Assembly: GCF_031760065.1 (NCBI RefSeq)
Contig: NZ_CP134500.1
Span: forward strand, 6,200,001 to 6,264,000
DNA length: 64,000 nt
Source: Streptomyces durocortorensis
Lineage (GTDB): Bacteria; Actinomycetota; Actinomycetes; Streptomycetales; Streptomycetaceae
Direction of reading: 5' to 3'
Both the position numbers and the translations under genes were made by a program. How positions within the stretch are numbered: the first letter of the stretch is position 1; every line of letters begins with the position of its first letter. Positions 41,260 through 51,269 of the stretch are shown here, one piece after another. The notes under the pieces are model-generated. The model had not been told where the DNA came from, did no database searches, and saw only the letters and a list, made by a program, of their open reading frames with translations.

Positions 41260-43638
41260 CTACGCATCCCGCCCCACCCGCCGCAGCAGCGCCACCGGCC
41301 GCTCCGCGAACAGCTCGCGCGCCGCCACCGTGCCGCCCGCGAACTCCCGGCCCGGCGAGGCCGACAGCACATCCCGCCAGGGCCCCGGGCACGGGAGGTC
41401 CACCACCGTGTCGCGCCAGCCGCCCTCCTCCGCCAGCCGCAGCGACAGCCGGGTCACCGCCGTGACCACCTCGCCCGACCGGCAGAACGCCACCGCGTGG
41501 GGCGCCGCCGGGCCCCGGGTCTCCAGCGGTGCGTACGTCCCCGACTCCCCGAACGCCTCGGGCAGCTCCCGCCGCAGCCCCAGCGCGGCCGCCGTCAGCG
41601 CCTGCTTCTCGTCCGGGACCTCGGGCCGCCGGAACGGGCGCCGGTTGTCGGGGTCGACGAGGGCCAGGTACTCGCTCTCCGTGCCCTGGTAGAGGTCCGG
41701 CACCCCCGGCATCGTCAGCTGCACCAGCGCCGCCCCCAGGACCTGGGCGCGGACATGCGGGGCGAGGGCGTCCGCGAACTCCGTGACCAACTGCCGGGCC
41801 GGCCCCGACGCGCTGCCCGGCCCGGCGGCGACGAAGTCCGATACCGCCCGCTCGTACGCCGGGTCCGGCTCCGTCCAACTGGTGAACAGGCCCGCCTCGC
41901 GTACCGCCTTCAGCAGGGCCGGTTCCAGCCGTCCGGCCAGCTCGTCGGCGGGCAGCTCCGCGCAGCCGTACGCCGACTGCCAGGCCGCCCAGGCCAGCTG
42001 CGGGTCCGGGGCCCCGACAGGCGTGGCCGCCGTCAGTTCGGTCATCAGCGCCGCCCACCGCTGCGGGCACTGGGACAGCACCGCGATCCTGGCCCGCACG
42101 TCCGCGCTGCGCTTGGTGTCGTGGGTGGTCAGGACCGTGCCGGTGGCGGGCCAGTCGCGGGCGATCCGGGCGGCGAAGGCGTGGAACTCCTCCGGTGACA
42201 CGGCGGGCCGGCCCGGGTCCCCGCCCACCTCGGTGGCCGAGATCAGCGGGACGTACCGGTAGAACGCGGTGTCCTCCACCGACTTGGCGTGCAGCGCGGA
42301 CGCCGTCTGCGCGAACCGGGCGCAGAACGCCGTCTGTTCCTCCCCGTCCCCGAGCCGCCCGAGCGCCAGATCCCGTACGACGTCGACGGCCGCTGCCTCC
42401 TCCGGCACGGAGAACACCGACTTCGCTTCCCGAACCGCCTCGTCGGTCAGGGTCGCCTCCGCGATCCGGGTCGGCGGCTCGCCCGCCGTGACATACGGGC
42501 GGTAGACCGGAATCCGTACCAGCAGTTCCCGCACCGCCGTCCGCAGCGCCCAGGGGGCGTGATCGCGCAGCGCCGGGTCGCGGCCGCAGATCCCGGCCGC
42601 CAGCCGGGTCAGCCAGGCCGTCTCGGCGGCCAGTTCGTGGGTCGCCACCCGGTACGCGGCCCGTCGCACCGTCGCCTTCCAGTAGCCGCCCCGGTCGCCG
42701 GGCGGGCCCGCGAATTCCCGGTAGCGGCCGAGCAGCTCCGCCGCGCCGGACGGATCGGTGAACAGCCCGTCGATCCGGTGCAGCGCGTCGTAACCGGTCG
42801 TGCCCGCCACCGCCCACTCCACGGGCAGGCTCTCATCGCCGGTCAGGATCTTCTCCACCACCGTCCAGCGGCCGCCGGTCGCCTCGTTCAGGCGCTCCAG
42901 ATAGGCGGCGGGGGCGGCGAGGCCGTCCGGGTGATCGATCCGCAGCCCGTCCAGCACCCCGTCGCTCAAAAGTTCGAGGACCTTGCCGTGGGTGGCGTCG
43001 AAGACCTCGGGGTGCTCGACGCGGACCCCGATCAGCTCGGAGACGGTGAAGAAGCGGCGGTAGTTCAGCTCGGTGCGCGCCAGCCGCCACCAGCCGAGCC
43101 GGTAGTGCTGGGCGTCCAGCAGCCTCGGCAGCGGAAGCTCGGCCGTGCCCGCCCGCAGCGGGAACTCCAGGTCCTTGTAGCGCAGCACATCGCCGTCCAC
43201 CGCCAGGGCGTCCAGCTCCTGGCCGAGCGGGCCCGCGAGCACCGGCAGCAGCACCTTGTCGCCGCCCGCCGCCCAGTCGATGTCGAACCAGCGGGCGTAC
43301 GGGGACGACGGGCCCTCGCGCAGCACCTCCCACAGCTGACGGTTGTGCCGGGGCGCGGCCGCCATGTGGTTGGGCACGATGTCCAGGACCAGGCCGAGCC
43401 CGTGCTCCCGGGCCGCCGAGGCGAGCGACCGCAGTCCGTCCTCCCCGCCCAGCTCCGCCCGGACCCGGCTGTGGTCGACCACGTCGTAACCGTGCCGGGA
43501 GCCGGGGACCGCCTCCAGGACGGGCGACAGGTGCAGATGCGAGACGCCGAGCGCGGCGAGGTACGGCACGGCCTTCTCGGCTGCGGCGAACGGGAAGTCG
43601 GGCTGGAGCTGAAGCCGGTACGTGGCGGAGGGCGTCAT
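41260..43638 (-). CDS. treY: Malto-oligosyltrehalose synthase
   Basis: TreY converts the reducing-end alpha-1,4 linkage of a maltooligosaccharide to the alpha-1,1 linkage of trehalose. The 792-residue GH13 protein starts PSATYRLQLQPDFPFAAAEK, then has LSPVLEAVPGSRHGYDVVDH, LVLDIVPNHMAA, LDGLRIDHPDGLAAPAAYLE with the nucleophile Asp, and VVEKILTGDESLPVEWAVAG, which contains the acid Glu and the T-G-Y-D segment of TreY. TLTTHDTKRSADVRARIAV is also typical. AGGAGT precedes ATG 43638. It lies 81 bases after glgX on the same strand, so glgX-treY form an operon feeding treZ. Confidence 0.96.
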   Translation of the reverse strand: MTPSATYRLQLQPDFPFAAAEKAVPYLAALGVSHLHLSPVLEAVPGSRHGYDVVDHSRVRAELGGEDGLRSLASAAREHGLGLVLDIVPNHMAAAPRHNRQLWEVLREGPSSPYARWFDIDWAAGGDKVLLPVLAGPLGQELDALAVDGDVLRYKDLEFPLRAGTAELPLPRLLDAQHYRLGWWRLARTELNYRRFFTVSELIGVRVEHPEVFDATHGKVLELLSDGVLDGLRIDHPDGLAAPAAYLERLNEATGGRWTVVEKILTGDESLPVEWAVAGTTGYDALHRIDGLFTDPSGAAELLGRYREFAGPPGDRGGYWKATVRRAAYRVATHELAAETAWLTRLAAGICGRDPALRDHAPWALRTAVRELLVRIPVYRPYVTAGEPPTRIAEATLTDEAVREAKSVFSVPEEAAAVDVVRDLALGRLGDGEEQTAFCARFAQTASALHAKSVEDTAFYRYVPLISATEVGGDPGRPAVSPEEFHAFAARIARDWPATGTVLTTHDTKRSADVRARIAVLSQCPQRWAALMTELTAATPVGAPDPQLAWAAWQSAYGCAELPADELAGRLEPALLKAVREAGLFTSWTEPDPAYERAVSDFVAAGPGSASGPARQLVTEFADALAPHVRAQVLGAALVQLTMPGVPDLYQGTESEYLALVDPDNRRPFRRPEVPDEKQALTAAALGLRRELPEAFGESGTYAPLETRGPAAPHAVAFCRSGEVVTAVTRLSLRLAEEGGWRDTVVDLPCPGPWRDVLSASPGREFAGGTVAARELFAERPVALLRRVGRDA

Positions 43639-43719
43639 GGACTCCTACGTACCCCGCCCGGGGCGGTCTGTGTCACCCCGGGCGGGACGCTCACCCCCGC
43701 CGCTCCTCCTCGCCGCCGC

Positions 43720-45849
<2,130 letters not shown>

Positions 45850-46242
45850 GATGAAGACTCTTCCACTTCTGATCCGGGTGCGGTGGCTTTCCTCGGCCCG
45901 ATACTCACCGAATACTCCCCGAAAACGGTGCGCTCACCTAGGACGTCGCCCGGTGCGGCCGAGTCCCGTCGCCCGGCCCCGCCGCACCGGTCAACTTCGG
46001 ACACTCCGGTGCCGCCCCGGACGCGCTTACGGACACCGTGGCGCGCCCGGCGTCCGGTTCCCGGCCCGGAACAGGGTGCCCAATCACTATGAATCCGCTC
46101 ACTCCACCCGATCTCGCCGCAAGGAATTGGCCGCGCCCGCAGGGGAGTTGAGAAAGTCGCCTGCGCATCGGGCTGCATCGGATCACGCTCCCGGAGTACC
46201 CTTCCTTGATCGTTGGGTGGGGGAGTGGAAGGCGGTACGCGG
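45850..46242. other. 393-base divergent intergenic region between glgX and the HEPN gene
   Basis: No gene with coding bias is visible on either strand. The region holds the 11-bp repeats near glgX and an AT-richer patch around 46084-46100 (CACTATGAATCCGCTCACT). Promoters for both flanking genes must lie here. Confidence 0.6.
45901..45922 (-). repeat. Two 11-bp tandem repeats upstream of glgX
   Basis: ATACTCACCGA followed directly by ATACTCCCCGA (plus-strand reading), 52 bases upstream of the glgX start. The position and the one-helical-turn spacing fit a regulator-binding or promoter element. Confidence 0.5.
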
Positions 46243-47478
46243 GTGAGCTCGGGAGGATTCGAGCTGCCCCCAGGTGACGCAGGTCACGAGGGGGAATCGA
46301 CCGATGCCCCGCCCGGGGCGGTGTCCCTTGCGCAGCCCCTGGAGATAGGCGCCGAGCTGGACTGGGGAGCGGAGGCCTGGGGCGAGGTGCGCACGCGCGC
46401 CCAGCGGGCGGGGCGCGCCTATATCTGGCTGAATCTGGTCGAACAGCGTCTGCGGGCGGTGGTCGCCGCGGTGCTCCGGCCGATCTACGAGCCGGTGCAC
46501 GGCGAGGAGTGGGTGGTGGCAGCGGCCGGACCCGCCGGACAGGAGTGGGTGCAGCGCGCCGTCGCCGTACGCGAGGTCTCGCGCCGCAAGGGCTATCTGC
46601 TGGACCCGGCCGACGACAACGTCCTCAGCTTCCTGACGCTGCCCCAGCTGCGCGAGCTGATGGTCCAGCACTGGCCGTGCTTCGAGCCGTACTTCGATGA
46701 CCGGCGCGATGTCGAGCTGGCCCTCGACGAGCTGGAGGTCGCGCGCAACGTCGTCTCCCGCAACCGCGCCCTGAACGAGGCGGTCCTCGCCCAGGCCGAA
46801 CGCGCCTCCGCCCGCCTCCTGGACATCCTCGGCAGCGGGGCCGGAGTCCCCTCCGCCGACCGGCTGCCGGTGGACGCCGTGGAGGAGCTGGTCGGCGACC
46901 GGTACGCGGACGTGGTCTCCGTCCATCCGGACCGGGTCAGGCTCCAGCGCCAGCTGCCCGCCGAGGACCTGTTCGGCGGAGCGCGCCGGCTCGACGCCAT
47001 CGGGATAGGCCTCAACCTGCTCGTGCAGAACTTCTCCGGCCGCCGCCTGGTCCGGCTCGCCGAGTCGGGCTGCCGGGTCCGGCTGCTGTTCATCAACCCG
47101 GCCAGCAGCGCGGTCCGCCGCCGGGAGCGGGAACTGGGCCTCAAGAAGGGCGAGCTGAGCCGCTCGGTGGAGATGAACATCCTCCATATGCGTCGCGTCC
47201 GCTCCAAGCTCCGCGACCCCGGCGCCTTCGAGATCCAGGTCTTCGACGAGACCCCGCGCTTCACCGCGTACCTGGTGGACGGCGACGGCCCGGACGCCGT
47301 GGGCGTCGTCCAGCCCTATCTGCGCCGCGCCCGGGGCATGGAGGCCCCCGTCCTGGTGCTGCGCGGCGGCGGGCGGCGCACGGTGGTGCGAGCCGGGCAG
47401 GACAACGAGCACGGCCTCTTCGAGATCTACCGCGAGGAGTTCGAGTCGGTCTGGACGGATTCGCGCCCGGTCTCCTGA
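46243..47478 (+). CDS. Swt1-like HEPN protein with a DUF5919/PLD-like C-terminal half (SAV2148 family)
   Basis: A 411-residue protein. Residues 41-190 are helical and resemble Swt1-type HEPN domains: LTLPQLRELMVQHWPCFEPY then LDELEVARNVVSRNRALNEA. Active HEPN ribonucleases have R-N-x-x-x-H here; this protein has R168-N-V-V-S-R173, so the catalytic His is replaced. Residues 260-405 (RRLVRLAESGCRVRLLFINP, FEIQVFDETPRFTAYLVDG, GLFEIYREEFESVW) resemble the phospholipase-D-like sensor region found in DUF5919 proteins. I prefer GTG 46243 (GGAAGG upstream) over TTG 46213. A DEDDh exonuclease gene follows 96 bases on. Confidence 0.75.
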   Translation: MSSGGFELPPGDAGHEGESTDAPPGAVSLAQPLEIGAELDWGAEAWGEVRTRAQRAGRAYIWLNLVEQRLRAVVAAVLRPIYEPVHGEEWVVAAAGPAGQEWVQRAVAVREVSRRKGYLLDPADDNVLSFLTLPQLRELMVQHWPCFEPYFDDRRDVELALDELEVARNVVSRNRALNEAVLAQAERASARLLDILGSGAGVPSADRLPVDAVEELVGDRYADVVSVHPDRVRLQRQLPAEDLFGGARRLDAIGIGLNLLVQNFSGRRLVRLAESGCRVRLLFINPASSAVRRRERELGLKKGELSRSVEMNILHMRRVRSKLRDPGAFEIQVFDETPRFTAYLVDGDGPDAVGVVQPYLRRARGMEAPVLVLRGGGRRTVVRAGQDNEHGLFEIYREEFESVWTDSRPVS

Positions 47479-47574
47479 CAGGCCGTGGTCCGCGGGGGTG
47501 CCGCAGGGCGCTGTCAGTGGCCCGTGGCAGGGTGGTCATCAGTCGGGGGAGCGCACCACGAAGGAGGTATCCGG

Positions 47575-48288
47575 ATGAGCTGGCACCGGGGAACACTGGT
47601 CGGCTTCGACCTGGAGACGACGGGGACCGACGTCGAGACCGACCGGATCGTCACCGCCGCACTCGTCCGGCTGGAGCCGGACGGCACGGTCGCCGAGCAG
47701 CGGACCTGGCTGCTCGATCCGGGGGTGGCGATACCGGAGCAGGCCTCCGCGATCCACGGGATCGGCACGGACCACGCCCGCAAGCACGGCGCCCGGGCGG
47801 CCTCGGCTGTCGAGGAGATCGCCCGGGCGGTATCCGAGGTGCTGCGTTCGGACGTCCCGCTGGTGGTGATGAACGCCCGCTACGACCTCTCGCTCCTGGA
47901 CCGAGAATGCCGCAGGTACGGACTGCCGTCGGTCGAGGACCGGGTGGGCGGGGCGCCGTCGCCCGTCATCGATCCGCTGGTCATCGATAAGCACGTCGAC
48001 AAGTACCGCAAGGGCAAGCGCGCCCTCCAGGCGCTCTGCGACCACTACGGGGTGACGCTCGACGGGGCCCACGACGCGACGGCGGACGCGGTGGCCGCCG
48101 TGCGCGTGGTGCGCCGGATGGGCGAGCGGCACCGCCCCGTCGGCACCCTGCCCCCCGCCGAGCTGCACGCCCTCCAGATCCGGGCGGCCGCCGAGCAGTC
48201 GGCCTCCCTGCAGGCCTATCTGCGCCGCAGCGCCGACCCGGCGGCCGTGGTCGAGCCGTCCTGGCCGGTGATCCCGCGCGGGCGGTGA
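47575..48288 (+). CDS. DEDDh-type 3'-5' exonuclease
   Basis: A 237-residue exonuclease of the DnaQ-like superfamily. Exo I is LVGFDLETTGTD (Asp and Glu metal ligands), Exo II is VVMNARYDLSLLDRECRRYG with the second Asp, and Exo III is GAHDATADAVAAVRV with the catalytic His and the last Asp. AAGGAGG stands at ideal distance from ATG 47575. It may proofread or trim DNA or RNA; no polymerase domain is fused. It follows the HEPN-type gene on the same strand. Confidence 0.93.
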   Translation: MSWHRGTLVGFDLETTGTDVETDRIVTAALVRLEPDGTVAEQRTWLLDPGVAIPEQASAIHGIGTDHARKHGARAASAVEEIARAVSEVLRSDVPLVVMNARYDLSLLDRECRRYGLPSVEDRVGGAPSPVIDPLVIDKHVDKYRKGKRALQALCDHYGVTLDGAHDATADAVAAVRVVRRMGERHRPVGTLPPAELHALQIRAAAEQSASLQAYLRRSADPAAVVEPSWPVIPRGR

Positions 48289-48418
48289 GCCGGCGCCCGC
48301 GGTGTCGTACGGGCTCCGTTCAGGGGGATGGCAGGACACGAACTGGCCGGAAGCGCACTGAGGGGCCCACGCTCCTCGTACGCCCCAGCCATCGCGGACC
48401 CTCCGGGGTGAGCCGGCG
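48284..48418. repeat. 12-bp direct repeats flanking 111 bases between exonuclease and phosphotransferase genes
   Basis: GGTGAGCCGGCG is found at 48284-48295, overlapping the exonuclease stop codon, and again at 48407-48418, just before the end of the convergent phosphotransferase gene. The pair frames the intergenic segment. Confidence 0.45.
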
Positions 48419-48427
48419 TGTACAAGC

Positions 48428-49294
48428 CTAGAAGGGATACCACCGCACTTCCGGATCGCCGTCCCGCAGCGAGGCCACGCGGCGGCGGAATTCCGCCAGC
48501 GCCTTCGGGTTGGCCGGGGCGTGCTGGGCGACCCAGGCGCAACTGGCCGTCTCGCGGGCGCCCCGCAGGACCGCGCAGCCGTCCCACTCCCGTACGTCCC
48601 AGCCGTACGCGGAGGTGAAGGCGTCGTAGGCCGCGGGGTCGAGGGCGTAGCGGTCGCGGGACAGGGCCAGGACCACCAGATCGTGTTCTCGCAGGTCGGC
48701 GGAGAACGTCTCCAGGTCGACCAGGACCGGGCCGTCGGGGCCGACGTGGACGTTGCGCGGGAGCGCGTCGCCGTGGATCGGGCCCGGCGGCAGATGGGGG
48801 ACCAGGGCGACGGCCGCGGCCGCGAAGCCGTCGCGGCGCTCGCGGAGGTAGTCGGCGTCGGCCGGGTCGATCGCGTCGCCCGCCAGGGTCAGCCACCGCT
48901 CCACACCTCCCAGCAGCTCGCGGCACGGCAGGGTGAAGTCCGCCGGGGCGGGCAGCGCGTGCACCAGGGTCAGCAGCGGTGCGAGGTCGCGTGGCTCGGT
49001 GGGGCGTACGGGGTCGGGGAGCCGGTGCCAGAGCGTCACCGGGTGGCCGTCGGCCGTCCGGGGCCGGTGCTCGGCCGCGCGGACGGCCGGGACGCCGGAG
49101 GCGGCCAGCCAGTCGGCGAGGGCCACCTCCCGCTCGGCCCGCTCGCGCAGCTCGGGGTGGCCGGTGGCGTCCCGCCCGACCTTGATCACCAGGTCCCCGT
49201 CGGCGAACACCGCGTTCTCGCCCAGCGCGAGCAGCTCCGCCGTGCCGGGGAGCCCGGCAGCCGTCAGCACCTCACGCGCACGCTTCTCGTCCAT
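48428..49294 (-). CDS. Aminoglycoside-phosphotransferase-family kinase
   Basis: A 288-residue protein-kinase-like phosphotransferase (APH/choline kinase superfamily). The catalytic loop is GPIHGDALPRNVHV, with His-Gly-Asp and Asn, and the metal-binding segment is PVLVDLETFSADLREHDLVV. The Lys of the N-lobe is in DLVIKVGRDATGHPELRERA. It likely phosphorylates a small hydroxylated or amino compound; aminoglycoside resistance is not implied. I use ATG 49294; ATG 49324 would add ten residues. It is divergent from the sugar transporter operon (161 bases). Confidence 0.87.
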   Translation of the reverse strand: MDEKRAREVLTAAGLPGTAELLALGENAVFADGDLVIKVGRDATGHPELRERAEREVALADWLAASGVPAVRAAEHRPRTADGHPVTLWHRLPDPVRPTEPRDLAPLLTLVHALPAPADFTLPCRELLGGVERWLTLAGDAIDPADADYLRERRDGFAAAAVALVPHLPPGPIHGDALPRNVHVGPDGPVLVDLETFSADLREHDLVVLALSRDRYALDPAAYDAFTSAYGWDVREWDGCAVLRGARETASCAWVAQHAPANPKALAEFRRRVASLRDGDPEVRWYPF

Positions 49295-49326
49295 GGGTGC
49301 GATTTTCGCATCTCCGGGGACCACCC

Positions 49327-49355
49327 TTGACGAACCGACGGGCCGTCAGCACGAT
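49327..49355 (+). promoter_or_regulatory. Candidate promoter for the sugar ABC operon
   Basis: TTGACG at 49327-49332 and CACGAT at 49350-49355 with a 17-base spacer resemble a housekeeping promoter; the -10 match is weak. It would give a leader of about 95 bases containing the 9-bp repeats. Confidence 0.35.
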
Positions 49356-49398
49356 GACGAAGGCTCACGGTCGGCCGGAAGGGAACGACGTCCGCCTC

Positions 49399-49434
49399 AG
49401 GTGTCTTAGGTGCATCAGGTGCATCAGTGGCATA
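49399..49434 (+). repeat. Four tandem 9-bp repeats upstream of the sugar ABC operon
   Basis: AGGTGTCTT, AGGTGCATC, AGGTGCATC and AGTGGCATA follow directly, ending 22 bases before the start of the first permease gene. The copies could also present repeated ribosome-like AGGTG segments. Confidence 0.75.
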
Positions 49435-49455
49435 AGAGACAGAGAGGTCTCCTTC

Positions 49456-50388
49456 GTGACATCGGTGACCGCGGCGAAGCGGCCCGGGCGGCCGGGAACC
49501 CCGGGGCGGAGGGTGTTCGGCGACCGCGCCGCCTGGTTCCTGGTGCTGCCCGCTCTCCTCCCCATCCTGATCCTCAGTGTGGGGCCGCTCCTCTACGGCA
49601 TCGGGCTCGCCTTCACCGACGCCCAGTCCGGTCGCACCCGCTCCACCCAGTGGATCGGCACCCTGAACTTCCAGGACCTGCTGCACGACACCCTGTTCTG
49701 GGACTCGTTCCGGATCGGCCTGCTCTGGGCGGTCGGCGTCACCGTCCCGCAGTTTCTCCTGGCGCTCGGCCTCGCCCTGCTGCTCAACCAGAACCTGCGG
49801 ATGCGCTGGCTGGCCAGAGCTCTGGCGATCATCCCCTGGGCGATGCCCGAGGTCGTCGTCGGCATCATGTGGCGGCTCGTCTACAACCCCGACGCGGGCA
49901 TCCTCAACGAGACCATCCGCGACCTCGGCCTCGGCGACGGCCGGGACTGGCTGACCGGTCTCGCCACCGCCCTGCCCGCCGTGATCCTCGTCGGCATCTG
50001 GGCGGGCATGCCGCAGACCACCGTGGCCCTGCTCGCCGGGCTCCAGAACACCCCGCACGAACTCCACGAGGCGGCGGCCCTGGACGGAGCGGGCGCCTGG
50101 CGCCGGTTCCGTACGGTCACCTGGCCCGCGATCAAGCCCATCGCCCTCGCCATCTCCGCCCTCAACCTGATCTGGAACTTCAACTCCTTCGCCCTGGTCT
50201 ATGTGCTGACCAGCGGCGGGCCCGGCGGCCGGACCCGGCTGCCGATGCTTTTCGCGTACGAAGAGGCTTTCCGCTACGGACAGTTCGGCTACGCCGCCGC
50301 TATGGGCTGTGTGATGGTCGCGGTGGTCTCCGTGCTCCTGGCCTTCTTCCTCGTCGGCCGGCTCAACGGAGGAGACGAGGAGCGATGA
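49456..50388 (+). CDS. Sugar ABC transporter permease (MalF/UgpA-type)
   Basis: A 310-residue inner-membrane permease with about six spans, beginning AAWFLVLPALLPILILSVGP. The cytoplasmic EAA loop for ATPase docking is LHEAAALDGAGAWRRFRTVT with WPAIKP. GTG 49456 has GAGAGG upstream. It belongs to the carbohydrate uptake transporter 1 group. Its stop overlaps the next gene start as ATGA (50385-50388). No ATPase gene is present in the operon; streptomycete sugar importers commonly share MsiK. Confidence 0.92.
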   Translation: MTSVTAAKRPGRPGTPGRRVFGDRAAWFLVLPALLPILILSVGPLLYGIGLAFTDAQSGRTRSTQWIGTLNFQDLLHDTLFWDSFRIGLLWAVGVTVPQFLLALGLALLLNQNLRMRWLARALAIIPWAMPEVVVGIMWRLVYNPDAGILNETIRDLGLGDGRDWLTGLATALPAVILVGIWAGMPQTTVALLAGLQNTPHELHEAAALDGAGAWRRFRTVTWPAIKPIALAISALNLIWNFNSFALVYVLTSGGPGGRTRLPMLFAYEEAFRYGQFGYAAAMGCVMVAVVSVLLAFFLVGRLNGGDEER

Positions 50389-51269
50389 GGCGAGAAGCGA
50401 TGAGGCGAGGGTCCGCAGGGCGGGAGCCGGCCGGGCTGCGCACCAGCGGCGCTGCGCGCGCCGGCCAGTACCTCGCGCTCCTGGCCTATCTGGTCTTCCT
50501 CGCCCTCCCGTTCCTCTGGCTGCTCTCCACCGCCTTCAAACCCGCCCGCGAACTGGGCTCGCTGCATCCGACCTGGATTCCCGAGCAGCCCACCCTGGAC
50601 AACTTCCGCCAGGCCTTCGACGAGCAGCCGCTGCTCCAGGCGGCGGCCAATTCGCTGATCGCGGCCGTCTCCGCCGCCCTGATCGCCGTCGTCATCGCCA
50701 CCCCGATGGCCTATGTGATGGCCCGCCACCGGGGTCGGCTCGCCACCGCCGCGACCGGCTGGGTCGTGGTCAGCCAGGCGTTCCCGTTCGTCCTGGTGAT
50801 CATTCCGCTCTTCCTGGTGCTCAAGAACCTGCATCTGATCAACACCCTGTGGGGGCTGATCCTGGTCTACGTCGTCTGGTCACTGCCCTTCGCCCTGTGG
50901 ATGCTCGCCGGTTATGTGCGCGCGGTGCCCGCCGAGCTGGAGGAGGCCGCCGCCGTCGACGGCGCGGGCCGGGTGCGCACCCTCGTCTCGGTCGTCACCC
51001 CGCTGCTCGCGCCGGGGATCGTCGCCACCGCCCTGTTCGCGTTCATCACCGCATGGAACGAGTTCTTCTTCGCGCTCGTCCTGCTCAAGACCCCGGAGAA
51101 ACAGACCTTGCCGGTCGTCCTCACCCACTTCCTCGGCGCGGAGGGCGTGGCCGACCTCGGGCCGCTCGCGGCCGCCGCGTTCCTCGCCACACTGCCCTCC
51201 CTGGTCCTCTTCGCCTTCATCCAGCGCCGGATCACCGGCGGCATGACGGCCGGGGCGGTGAGGGGCTGA
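50385..51269 (+). CDS. Sugar ABC transporter permease (MalG/UgpE-type)
   Basis: The 294-residue second permease of the importer, with a basic N terminus (MRREAMRRGS) and six spans. The EAA loop is LEEAAAVDGAGRVRTLVSVV with TPLLAPG, and FITAWNEFFFALVLLKTPEK is typical of MalG-like proteins. ATG 50385 overlaps the previous stop and follows GGAGGAGACGAGG; an in-frame ATG lies at 50400. Its stop overlaps the binding-protein start (TGATG), so all three genes are translationally coupled. Confidence 0.92.
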   Translation: MRREAMRRGSAGREPAGLRTSGAARAGQYLALLAYLVFLALPFLWLLSTAFKPARELGSLHPTWIPEQPTLDNFRQAFDEQPLLQAAANSLIAAVSAALIAVVIATPMAYVMARHRGRLATAATGWVVVSQAFPFVLVIIPLFLVLKNLHLINTLWGLILVYVVWSLPFALWMLAGYVRAVPAELEEAAAVDGAGRVRTLVSVVTPLLAPGIVATALFAFITAWNEFFFALVLLKTPEKQTLPVVLTHFLGAEGVADLGPLAAAAFLATLPSLVLFAFIQRRITGGMTAGAVRG

